From assembly GCA_023105745.1 (NCBI GenBank), contig JALGQZ010000008.1, positions 45,567,618 through 45,631,617 of the forward strand: DNA of 64,000 nucleotides. The letters are read 5' to 3'. Below, in pieces: positions 38,901 to 49,200 of this stretch (the stretch's first letter is position 1; every line of letters starts with the position of its first letter). A model generated the notes under the pieces. It did not search any database. It was given only the letters and a program-made list of their open reading frames with translations, and had not been told where the DNA came from. Source of the DNA: Austropuccinia psidii. Taxonomy: Eukaryota > Basidiomycota > Pucciniomycetes > Pucciniales > Sphaerophragmiaceae. The position numbers were made by a program, and so were the translations under genes.

Positions 38901-39965
38901 AGCCTAATTTACTCTAAATAAAACCCCAAATTATGATTAGTTTTCACATATTGATGTAATTCACTAGATAAAGATGATTAGATAAGAATTGATAATTTTT
39001 CAAGAATAATATACACAGTAAATCTTAATTGTTATCAATTAATAAGATTATTTAATGCTTCAAAAAATTAAAGAGATTCATGTTTTTTTATTGTTATTAG
39101 GATTTCAAATTCTTTTATTAAAGATTTTTTTATATGAATATTGGATCATTTATAATTTTAAACCATTAAATATCATAATAAAAAGTTTCAAAATTTTAAA
39201 ATCAAATCCTAATATTCCACTTTCAATATTCATATTATCTATCTATAAGCTTGGAAACCTCCTCTTGAAAATTTTATGGGTTGAAACAGGGGGTATAATA
39301 TTCCAATATATAATAAATTTTGTATTCCTATCCTTAAAATAAGTTTGTTTCATAAATCTTGACATCTTGTTTTGATTTTTTAATTGAAATTTTCCTTCAA
39401 AAAGATCAAAATATAAGGGATATAATGTCTTCCTAAATACAATTTTCAATTGAGAGTAAAAATTTTAATGGTAGTGTATATTTCTAATAATATTTATATT
39501 TAAAGAAAGTACCTAATTACCCAAGACATTTTATCATTTATGAAAATATTCTTTGTAATTCTAAGGGTTTCAATTTAAATTATATTCATCTATGGGCTCC
39601 CATAAGTGAGCTTTAAAGGGAATTAATATTTAATATGAAATATATATTCCTAAATATATAATAAAGACACCAAAGAGTCAATTTTTCTTTAAATTGAATG
39701 ATAAAAAGGAATAAAAAAGAATAAAACAAAGGGTAAATTGAAATAATTATTTTAATCATATATTTTTGAATTCTTGATCATTAAAAATCCCAACCAAGTA
39801 CTGTTATTTAGTAAACTGAATTGATACTTTTTAGCTTGAATTTCTTTCAAAAATTATATTTCTAAATTTAATTTCTGTCCTATCTTCACTTTGAATCCAA
39901 TCTATCCCCTATGTCAACTTCCAAATGCAACACCTTCTGTTAGGTGTAGCAACTTTTCTCATGTT
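35940..39965 (+). repeat. Unclassified 4-kb dispersed repeat, copy 1
   Basis: This segment is collinear with 50,830-54,790 in the same orientation. Matching landmarks in order are: CCTGACAG..GGTTTTG near 35,993 and 50,880; CTGTAAAATTGT near 36,850 and 51,780; the AGCTTA.TTATGTGA block near 37,987 and 52,876; GTGCAT.GAG...ATATATCCTAA near 38,629 and 53,488; CACTAGAT.AAGATG..TA near 38,961 and 53,838; and TTCTGTCCTATCT near 39,881 and 54,724. Identity is only moderate, so both copies are old. No coding frame, terminal inverted repeat or target duplication is evident. Several TACTGTAA words near 36,780-36,980 form local inverted repeats. Confidence 0.7.
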
Positions 39966-40539
39966 TAATGGGGATTCCCCAAACTCTTGGTTTTGGTTGA
40001 AATTCTTAAAATAAATTGATTTGACTTAATTATCATTCTCACATCTCATCATTATAATTTAAAAGAAATCACTAATAATCTCATTCTAAATCATTTAATC
40101 TCTCAAATTTTTGTTTTATTTAATAATATACAATTAATATCTTCTCTCTTTTTAATTTTTTTTTTTCAAGTTATTAAATTATTAATTCTTAAATTTTATT
40201 TCAAATTTAATTAAAAAATTTGATCAATTGTTTTTTTTTTTTTTTTTTTATTTAAAAAGTTAATTTTTTTTCCCTAAAAAATTTAAAATCCAAAACAAAA
40301 AAAAAAAAATTAATTAATTAATTAATTAACTCAATTTCATATAAAAAGATATTTTTTTAATTTATTAAGAAAAAGATTTTGAAAAATTTTATAATTTTAA
40401 TTTTATATTAAATTTTTTTTTTTTTTTTTTTTAATAAATTTTATTATTTTTAATTTTTTTTTGAAGATTTAAATTAAATTAAAAAATAATTATTTAAATG
40501 AATTTTTTTTTTTTTTTTGTTTTTTTGAATTAAATTTAA
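39966..40539. other. Low-complexity poly(A)/poly(T) block
   Basis: Runs of 8-20 T or A alternate every few tens of bases (for example about 40,231-40,250 and 40,412-40,430) with TTAATTAATTAA repeats. No gene. The AAATTTAA at 40,532-40,539 is the left target-site copy of the adjoining foldback element. Confidence 0.7.
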
Positions 40540-41087
40540 GGGTGTTGGTAAACACACGTAAGTTTTTAGTAAAAACACGTAAGCCCTTACGTGTTTTTAC
40601 TAAAAACTTACGTGTTCTTACCAATTTATGGTTAAAACATGTAATTATATGTTAAAAAGACATAAGGGGTGGTTTTTAAATGGTATATGGCTATTTATGG
40701 CATTATAAATGCAATAAAGGGCATTATTAATTCCATCAATGGAATTGTTAATGCCATTTATGGTATTTTGAAGCCCATTAATGCCATTTATGGCATTGTT
40801 AAGGCCACAAATGACATTAACAATGCCATTTATGGAAATTTTAAGGCTATAAATGACATTAACAATGCCATGAATGGCATTTTTAAGGCCATTAATGCCA
40901 TTTATGGAATTGTTAATGTCATTTATAGCCTTCCCAATTCCATAAATGGCATTTTTAATGGCATTTATAGCCTTAAAAATCCCATAAATGGCATTTTTAT
41001 TGTCATTTTGGGCCTTAACATTTTTAGTAAAAACATGTAAGGGCTTACGTGTTTTTACTAAAAGCTTACGTGTGTTTACCAACACCC
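40540..41087. mobile_element. 548-bp foldback/MITE-like element with self-complementary internal repeats
   Basis: The element is bounded by GGGTGTTGGTAAACACACGT and its inverse ACGTGTGTTTACCAACACCC, inside terminal inverted repeats of about 44 bp that differ at one base. It is flanked on both sides by the identical 8-mer AAATTTAA (40,532-40,539 and 41,088-41,095), a perfect target duplication of the length typical of hAT-type transposons. Each end is itself a hairpin. The interior (about 40,680-41,020) is built of words such as AATGCCATTTATGGCATT, nearly their own reverse complement. Both strands are therefore open: plus 40,669-41,040 (123 codons) and minus 40,645-41,085 (146 codons), each reading as NAI.GI repeats. 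No transposase is encoded. The open frames are probably structural by-products, not genes. Confidence 0.8.
40554..40615. repeat. Perfect 30-bp-arm hairpin at the left end of the foldback element
   Basis: Arms 40,554-40,583 and 40,586-40,615 are exact reverse complements around a CC spacer. The motif CACGTAAG..TAGTAAAAACACGTAAG appears in direct and inverted form. The right end (about 41,020-41,063) carries a shorter version with one mismatch around GG. The element thus holds four copies of the same motif, two at each end. Confidence 0.9.
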
Positions 41088-41378
41088 AAATTTAATTAAG
41101 TTTTTTTTTTAATTCTATTTAAAAAAAAAAAAAATTGAAATAAATATAAATTAAATTTAATTAAAATTTAATATATATATATTTTTTTTTTTTTTAAAAA
41201 ATTATTAATTAATATATTTCAAAAAAAAAATTAAATTAAGTAAATTATTCTTAAATATTTTTAAAATTTTATATTACCCTTTAACTTTTTTTTTTTTTTT
41301 TTTTGATAAATTTGAAAGATTCTTATTTAACAAAACCTGAAAAAAAAAAAAAAAAGAAATATTATTATTATTATTATT

Positions 41379-41414
<36 letters not shown>

Positions 41415-42002
41415 ATTAACTGTTTTAATTATTAAATTATTAAATCTAAAAGAAGTATTTTCTTTATTTTCTTTTTTCTTTTTTTTTTTAAAGCTATTAT
41501 TATTATTATTATTATTTATTAAATAATTTATTCTTTTTTTTTTTTTTTTTAATGAAATGAAATGAAAAAAAAAAAAATTCCTTTAGTTTAATAATTTTTT
41601 TTTTTTTGTTTATTTAAATTTAAAAAAAAAATAAAAATAAATAAATAAATAAATAAAAGATATTTTCTTAAGATTAAAAAAAAAAAAAAAGGAATTTAAA
41701 TAACAAATAACAAAAAAAAAAAAAAATATTTTTTTTTTTTTTGTGAATTATTAAAAAAAGTTAAATATATATATCTATTTAAAAAAAAATATGATAATTA
41801 ATTTAATTAATTTATGATAAATGAAAAGTTTTTTTTTTTTTTTTTTTTACCTATCTTAAAAGTTAAATAATAATCATCATAATAATAATAATAATAAGGA
41901 TTTTTTTAAAAAAAAATTTTTTGGGTAAAAATTGAATTATGATACATTAATATTATCCCTTCCTCATCTACTTTCATCAAAAGGGTTTTTTTTTTTTTTT
42001 TC
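41088..42002. other. Low-complexity poly(A)/poly(T) block
   Basis: Alternating long homopolymer runs (about 41,289-41,304 T; 41,382-41,413 A; 41,538-41,550 T; 41,983-42,001 T) are mixed with ATT, ATA and AAAT microsatellites at about 41,360, 41,497, 41,640 and 41,880. No gene. Confidence 0.75.
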
Positions 42003-43603
42003 ATAGAGCAACCAAACTCAAATCACATGTACAAATTATCCTTAGCTTACATACTATATTGCTTGATTAACATGCCTCAAGTTAGTACCTCAATGATGAA
42101 ATGCCACCAATTTAATGAGGGACCTATACACATCTGGTTTTCTTTTTTTTGGTTTATTCCACTTGATGTCTTGGTTTTAATGGGAATTTAGTCGAATTTT
42201 GTATTAGTTTTATAAAAATCCCCAATGTTTGATTCCTTATTTATGTACCTAGGATCTACTTGCTATGCCAAAATGAGACTGAAATATATCTTTATTGAGT
42301 TGTACAGCACATACTTATTCAGTCCATACTCCTGGGCCCGTTTTGTGAGTTTGGCCCAACTCCAGCCAGTACTGGTAAAAGTCGGTAAGACTTGGTACCG
42401 ATATAGGACTCGTAAATCAACATTGGTTGACATGTCAGTTGACTCAATACTGCATTTAGTGCGTCATTTAAAACACAAAGCACTTTAAAATGATAATAAT
42501 AATACTGCATTGGGACTGATTTGCAGTATTACTCCCATGGGTACCTTGCAGTCTACGCACTGCTTATCCACCATTGGAACGATGAGGAACTCTTTGAGCT
42601 ATTAAAAATGACGACCCATGACATAGTTAATGAAGTTGAATTTTTTTTGATTGAGCCATGACCCAAGTTTTACATGAGCATGAGCTATAAAAAAACGCAA
42701 GTTTTGACCTAAAAAAATGGAAAACCTAGGAAACTAGTTTAATTAATTTGCTGCACGTCAAGGAAGCAGGTCAGCTGTAAAGCTATGCAAAGGTTTCTGC
42801 ATTAGCCCAAGTCAGTCGCTGCACAAAGCTTTCTGCATGAATTAGGAAAAACATGACAGAACAGTTGAACGATCTGGTGAAGTTGTGTGCGACCAGGGCT
42901 GATTAATGGAGCTAATTAAGAGCGCGTTGCCAGAATTAGGTGTGTCGTTTTTGAAGCATAGATAAGGAAATTTTTTTGGCAGTTGATGCAAAGATACGGC
43001 ATGCTAGCGTTTTACCCCTGCAGGGTGAATTGAATCAGTTTTCTAAGGCAGGCGTCAAATTGATTTTGGCTACAGTAATTAGTTTCTTGTAAAAAGGAGT
43101 TAAAAGACGACTCTTTTAGGAAATTAGCAAAATGTAGCCAGCTACATGAGGCATAGTAGATTGACCAACAAGAGTTTTCAATAGCAATGGGGATTAGCAA
43201 ATCACAAGAGACTTGCTAGCAACAATGTTGAATTAAGATAATATACTAAATGAGTCATAAACAAGAATACTACAACTAGCAAATGAAGAATAATGTCTGT
43301 AATCGAAAATTAAAGTTTCCAACTGTATTTGATTTAAGAGAGCTAAGATCCCAATCCACTCAGCAACCGGACTGAAACTGAAAGTTAGTTGAGATGATCA
43401 TTTGAATGAAAATCTCATCATTTATTGATGACCGCGTTGAGTAGCTCAAGTTTTTGTTTTTGAATGTTATTGGAAGATCATTCAAAACCATGTTTCCCCC
43501 TTTTTTTTCCTTCTTGTAGTTGCGATTGAAAAAAAAGGGAAATAGTCAAGTTGGAATAAGATGTTGATAAGATTGTTTGAAAAGTTTAAGATGAAAGATT
43601 GAT
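42003..43603. other. Intergenic island sequence downstream of the chitin deacetylase gene
   Basis: GC is higher here than almost anywhere else in the window, especially 42,300-42,450, 42,540-42,640 and 42,740-43,060. Frames of up to 87 codons occur on both strands but none resembles a known protein, and splice-compatible exon series were not apparent. The last part adjoins the stop of the deacetylase gene and should hold its 3' UTR. A near-palindrome TGTAGCCAGCTACA lies at about 43,133. Confidence 0.5.
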
Positions 43604-45489
43604 TTAAATGAAAAGTTTGAATCCTAATGCGATCAAAGTCAATTTTTTCCAAGAAGGGATGGGTAAATGATGAGCTGAATTTTTAGAATTTTGAGGTGTT
43701 GAAGATGAAGGAGAATAAGGATTTAAAGTTGAAGGAGTATTTGATTGAGTACTTGGTAAGTTTAGAGTGGCTGTTGGATCGGCGACCGGTTTACCTAATT
43801 GTTTAATTCTAGTGCCAGCAGCCCATTCGGAGAAAGTCTAAACAGAGAGCAAGATGAGTGTGAGAATGAAAAAAATGAGTGAAAAGGACTTACGGGATAG
43901 GTAAAACCCGATTCAACATAAGGTTGAGAGTTATTTTGACAAACAGCAATTGGCACCACATACTTGAAAGCTTGTTGAATTTTTGGTAGATAGGCCGCGT
44001 TAGTGTTCATGGTATCAGCATTTACTTTTTAATAGAAAGAGAAGCAAAAATAAAAAAAAAGCATGAGTATGATAGGAATTCAATCAAGGATTATTATTTT
44101 TTAACAAAAAAAACACAGACATTCGTGTGATAAGACTACGATACCGTGATTATTAAAAAGACCGTTTGTTGCAGCTTTGATGAGGTTTTCATAAGATGAA
44201 TTAACAGCAGCTTGACCGACTGTGAGATATCTCTAAAGATTTTTGATGAAGGAGTTAGTTTTTAAAAAGATAAGAGAAGAAAAGGGGAAGGAGCTATTTT
44301 ATAAATTTAGACATACAAAGTCATTAACATCATTATCCCAGAGGATTGTAGACATTCCAAGTTTAAAAGCAATAAAACGAATTCGATCGTCTACATCACC
44401 GAAAGGAGGTCTCCAACATTGTACAGTGATACCTAGAACGGTTTTGATGATTTTTTTTGTGAAATAAAGTTCAGCAAAGGCTTGTTCATTATTTAAAGAT
44501 GTCATGTAGCGATGTGACCACTAGAAGAGAATCAAGATTTAGATTTTGAATTATAAGACCAAGGTTTTTTTAATTTAAAAGAGAAGAATACTAACTGTAT
44601 GAGCGCAAATTTCATGACCGTCAGCTAAACCACGTTGAGCTTCTAAAGGCCAATCAATGACATTTGAGCCAATGTAGAATAAGCTAGCTTGCTGTTTTGA
44701 TTGCCTTAAGAAGTCATAATAGGCGTCTGATTGAAATTAAGATTAATTTAAGATTAGATTGATTGAAATGAATTGAATCAAGACAAGTTGACTTTACTAT
44801 GAGAGCAATTTGGACCGTCATCAATAGTTAAACCTAAGAATTCAAATGAAGGAATTGATGTAAGAGATTAAGCTTATTGGATTGAAATGAGTTAGATTAA
44901 CATACCCCAAGTATTAGGTTCAGGACAAGATTTTATATCAGGGTTTAAACCATTTAGTTTAGGGGTAGTACAATTACCAAAAGTCCACCAACAATCAGGA
45001 TCAGAACGAGGATAATTAGGAGTAGTGTTACTAAAATCACCGGTAGGAGTTCCTTTTGGAGGAATGTTTGGGATTTGATTTTGAATTTGATTAAAAGATT
45101 GTAAAGCTTGAGGATCTAGACCGGGTTCTAAGGAATCAATTTTGACAAGATTAGATTTTAAAAGTCAAAAGATGAAAAAAAGATGAATATGAAATAAGCT
45201 TACGAGATAGATTAGCGATTTCCCAAACGACAGGATAAGTTTTTAGCTGGAAGGCCCCAAAGGACGAATTCAAGAATAAGATATGATTGAAGGATTTCTA
45301 TGATTAGTTAAGCAAGCTTACGATAGATTGAATTGGAGGAAAGTTATAAGGAGTACATTGTTGCTGTTGTTGCTGTTGTTGCTGCTGTTGTGGTTGTGGT
45401 TGTACTTGACGACGATATAAATGTAGATCTTGATGACAAGTTTCGATTGACAAGACCAATGAAAAAAGCTGAAGGATTGTTGAGAACAT
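43604..45489 (-). CDS. Chitin deacetylase (polysaccharide deacetylase family), secreted, nine exons
   Basis: Predicted 426-residue enzyme that removes acetyl groups from chitin, giving chitosan at the fungal surface. Exons on the minus strand: 45489-45322, 45246-45204, 45127-44906, 44833-44798, 44726-44596, 44520-44317, 44232-44121, 44024-43894 and 43837-43604. All eight introns (56-96 nt) are GT-AG and keep frame, summing to exactly 427 codons. The ATG at 45,489 starts a hydrophobic signal peptide (residues 1-18); a glutamine run follows (34-44). Carbohydrate-esterase-4 motifs are complete: TIDDGP with D149/D150, HTWSH with H199/H203, RPPFG at 237-241, WDNDVND at 261-267 and LSHE with H304. 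The tail is Ser/Thr/Pro-rich (about 370-412) and ends in a short hydrophobic segment, a possible weak GPI signal. In rusts this family is linked to masking wall chitin from plant receptors; that role is inferred here. No disabling mutation was seen. Confidence 0.93.
45358..45390 (-). repeat. Coding CAG/CAA microsatellite (11 glutamines)
   Basis: A run of Gln codons in exon 1 of the chitin deacetylase lies between the signal peptide and the mature domain, preceded by a QPQP segment. It is a mixed CAA/CAG array likely to vary in length between alleles. Confidence 0.85.
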
Positions 45490-46136
45490 TGAAATTTGGA
45501 TTTTGGAAGTTTTGATCAAAAAATTAAAATTAAAATTAAAATTAAAATTTAATGAGAGTAAATTTTTTAATTTTTAAATTCTTGAATTTTTTAATTTTTA
45601 AATTTGAGGAAAAAAAAAAGAAAATTTCAAATTAAAATTTGTGAAATTTTTAAATTTGAGATTAATTTTAAAGTTTGGTGAGATCCCTTGAAACTTTAAA
45701 TCGAGTAGCGCAAAAAGAATTAAACTTAGTGCATACTTTAACTCAAAAATCTAATTTTAAAATTTTAAGCTGAGCACCAAAACTTAAAGTTAAATTAAAT
45801 TTAAAGTTTTTTAGCTCAAACTTAAATGAAATTTAATTAATTGCTGTGATTTCACATTGACGAGTTACAACTGCCAGACTACTGCTAAATTGATTATGGC
45901 AATGGCAATAGCAATAGCAATGGCAATGGCAATGGCACTGAATTGGCAAGGACTTGATGAATTTGTTTGAAATAAAATTTGAAATGTCAGTGCGTATTGG
46001 AGAGACAAGAAATAATCATACATTAAGTGATAGTTGAATCAAAAAATAAAGGAGGAATTTTTGGCACAGCTTTTCACAAAATCTGTTCTGGCTTGGTTTG
46101 TAAACTAAGTAATTTTTTCTAATGATAATTTAAGAA
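45490..46136. promoter_or_regulatory. Upstream region of the chitin deacetylase gene
   Basis: The 650 bases upstream of the ATG hold an AAAATT hexamer array at about 45,520-45,550, several A/T palindromic words, and a TGGCAA/TAGCAA hexanucleotide repeat at about 45,896-45,937. The promoter must lie here by position, but no TATA box or other core element can be singled out with confidence. Confidence 0.4.
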
Positions 46137-46335
46137 TTACTTTATGGCGCTTTCTCTTTCTTGAATGAGATTTTGGAGCTGTGAATTTTCTTCATTCATA
46201 GCCCTTAATTGTTCCTTCAATTGAGCTATTATTATTTTGTGCTAATTTAAATTTCTAATGGAGTCATACATATTGTTGTTGATATTGGACATATTGTCAT
46301 CATTAATTGAGATTTTGGGATTTGTGATATTTTTG
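46137..46335 (-). pseudogene. Coiled-coil ORF relic with one internal stop
   Basis: Read on the minus strand down to TAA at 46,137, one frame reads NPKISINDDNMSNIN, NNMYDSIRNLN, TAG, HKIIIAQLKEQLRAMNEEN and SQLQNLIQERESAIK. The end is a clear heptad coiled coil. A single C-to-T change (CAG to TAG) would explain the stop. It is compositionally protein-like and in one frame over about 65 codons. The family is unknown. It could be the C-terminus of a host gene or of a transposon accessory protein. Confidence 0.4.
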
Positions 46336-46461
46336 TAAATAAATAGAAATCACAGAAAAATTTAAATAAACTTTATTCAAAATTGTTTTGTCTAAATATA
46401 AATTTTGTACTGGATTTAAGAATTTTTCTAAATTTTTCATTGTTTTACATTCCTAAATATT

Positions 46462-46565
46462 TTATAATGCATATGGATCCACACCAGTAATTTTGGTAAC
46501 ATCATAGGCATGGCCATATTCATGCAATCTTGTCTTGATTGATCTCACACACACCTTTTTTCCTC
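46462..46565 (-). pseudogene. Short C-terminal ORF fragment
   Basis: The minus strand from about 46,563 reads RGKKVCVRSIKTRLHEYGH then AYDVTKITGVDPYAL and ends in TAA at 46,462. It looks like the end of a protein but has no open upstream frame. It lies about 130 bases upstream, on the same strand, of the coiled-coil relic and may belong with it. The family is not recognised. Confidence 0.3.
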
Positions 46566-49200
46566 TTTAAGAAATTGCTCTTCATCTCTCTTAATTTATT
46601 ACCTATCTGTTTTCTTTTTTGAATCATCATCAATAGTGAACATAGAGTTCCTTTCATGATATTATTAATCTTTTTCATGAAAGAAATACAACATATAGCT
46701 GAATCAAAGCTTAAACTGGAGTCATGACTTATGGATTGGCTTCAATGGCTTATTTCAGATTTATGGCCATTTTGTACCCATTTAGTTGGTCCTAGTCAGT
46801 TTTTCACCTCATACTTTTTCTAAAAATTTAAATTATTCTCTCATTCCTCTTCAGTTACAATATTTCCATTTGGCCCTTTGTTATCCCCACACCTATTCAA
46901 ACCAATTTTATTTGTGTCAGGATGACTCTATAACATGGCTTTGCAATGATAATAACAAGCTATAAATCTGTGTGTGACACAAAAAAAATCATGATAATTC
47001 AGTGGTAAGATGATTACAGGATGATTGATAAGGGTTTTGGGGCTTTACTAATGAGTCTTAGTGATGATGAGTTCTGCTGAAAGCCCTGGGTGCAGTCTTT
47101 ATCTGTTGTTTTATAATAATAAACCCTACAATTATTGAAATTATAATAATAAAATTTTGAATTCTAAGGATACCACCTCTATTTGAAGCTATACCACATC
47201 AAAATACCTTACAGGATGATGGATTGGCTTTTTGTTGAGGAAAAGCCTTATTTTATCTTGTTCTGGTGTAGTGAGAGGTAGCTTACCTCTTAAGATGGCC
47301 ACAGAATGAAATATTTTACTACTGTGGGTTGTTTTGTGGTTCTATACACTCAATAAAGACTGGTATTGGTTGGAAATGTGATTTTAGAGCCACAAGCTAG
47401 CATTTTTACTCTATACAGGGTGAAAATTTTCACCAATGAATTTTACAGGTTTTTTCTGGTGCTTCTGATGCAGCAGAAGCTATACAGAAAATTCCTTTAT
47501 TACTTTTATTTGTAAAGTTATGAGAAATTGAAGAATAAACAGAATTTAATTCAATTGATTAGCTGTTAATTCAATTTTATGGACAGCTGTCTCACAGTAA
47601 GATCCCATACTGGATAGTGTGGGATTAAAATCTTGAAACCTGAATATTAGAAATAGAGAGCTCAAAGAGTGGCTCATTTTTTAGCCCTTGAAGAGATCTA
47701 TACAGTGGTTACTCATTTGGTATAGCTAGCAGTAAATATGGCAAAGTTATACCAATTCTAAATTCCATTATCAATTTCTGGATTTGGTATGAATCCTTTA
47801 TTGATATTGTTTGCTCCATAACCTTTGTTCTAAATGAGCTATGAGTAAATGGATGGCACCATAAGAAAGCCCCAATTGTGCTCTTTTCAAAGAAACCCCA
47901 CTTCAGGTATCTCACACTAAATTTGTAGAGGTTAGATGAGAGGTGAATATTTTGTTCACCCTTATTTGTCTTATTTTTAGCCATAAAATTTGTAGTTTTG
48001 ATTCTAGCTTAATTTGGCTAGTACAATGAGATAGCCCTTATTGAGAAATTCAATTTGAACACCCATTTTATGGGGTTCTACCTCTTTCTTTATATTTTAG
48101 ATGAGAGGTGAAAATTAAGGTTTATGCTCAGTTCTTGCTTTGAGATGGAATAAATCTGACGTTCATTATGCTATGGCTATGAAAGTTTTATCTTTGAAAA
48201 GAGATCACTATCCTCCTTTTTTTAATTCCCTTCTTGAGCTATTTTGGCCCATCTCACTCTTTAGTGGCATTTTGCTCTACCATTTGTTTATGCTATTTTG
48301 GCTGTCATGCTTGTGCTCTGGTTTTGAGTCACAGGCTAAAAATTTGGATCTTGTGCTTTATGCTGTGTGAAATCACCTGATTCCATACCAATTTAATTTA
48401 TTCCAGAGTTATTCATATTCAGTTTTTGTTAGTATACTGTAAACCCTAAGAGAATTAATTGTATTAAGCTGACATCTTTTTTTTTCTTACATCCTTTGTA
48501 ACATGATGATTTTTCAGCCATGTGTAAAGCCCTTCCCCTCCAGTTTCATAAGAAGAATTTTCAATAATATAAAAATGTTTGATTTAGTATCATATTCCAA
48601 TTATCTATAAACACTGGGAACACTGGAAAATAATTACCCTATATGTTCTCATTAATTATTTATAGCATTAATTCATTTTTTAAGGAGACAAATCCATTTT
48701 CATATCTTAATTTTTTTAAAAATAATTTGACCATGAGATAAATCCTACAGCTGAAAAATACAAATTGAAACAGTCAATCCCCAGATTCATCATAAAATAT
48801 AAAAACTCTCTTTCACTTTTTTCATTCCATAGAAAATGATTCCAGAAACTCTTTTGACTCCCTTGATGTTCCAGAAATTCTTCAGATTGCTAAAGTCATT
48901 GTGCCTCTGCACTTACCCTTTCATTGATTCTTCTCTGATTCTTTATCCAATTTTCATGTACAACTTGTTTTTGATGAAGTTGGTCTTCCTCATTAGTGTT
49001 TCATGAATTTTTTTTATTGTATTTTTTGAAATGAGGTTTCCTCTATTTTATTAATTTCCCTTTCAAAGACATATTTCATTAAAACCTCTGTTACTTCATT
49101 TTCATTATCTTCTAAAATATCTTCAGTTTCATGCTCTTCTGAGACTAATAAAATAATTTTCTCATAGTAAGTTAATCAAGATTCTGGATTCTGACTTGAA
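46566..49200. other. No intact gene; repeat-like sequence
   Basis: Frames of up to 91 codons (for example minus 47,709-47,984 and plus 48,140-48,370) have no recognisable motif. Sequences near 46,985-47,090 and 47,575-47,640 have tRNA-like box words and hairpins and could be remnants of tRNA-derived SINEs. The region is less AT-extreme than the blocks on either side. Confidence 0.4.
47602..47625. repeat. Short strong hairpin
   Basis: Arms ATCCCATACT and AGTGTGGGAT enclose GGAT, giving ten pairs including one G-T. It is followed by GATTAAAATC, reminiscent of an internal Pol III box B. It may be the anticodon-type arm of a decayed tRNA-like sequence. Confidence 0.45.

Noticed and set aside
40645..41085. 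Treating the NAI.GI frames of the foldback element as genes
   Set aside because: Both strands are open because the repeat unit is self-complementary and stop-free. Nothing favours translation of either strand.
47409..47440. TACAGGGTGAAAATTTTCACC as a second mariner-type end paired with 30,250
   Set aside because: It is a short local palindrome. Only CAGGGTG is shared, it is 17 kb away and the orientation does not fit.
46985..47640. tRNA genes at about 46,990 and 47,580
   Set aside because: TTCAGTGGTAAGA and GATTAAAATC resemble Pol III boxes, but a cloverleaf cannot be drawn for either.
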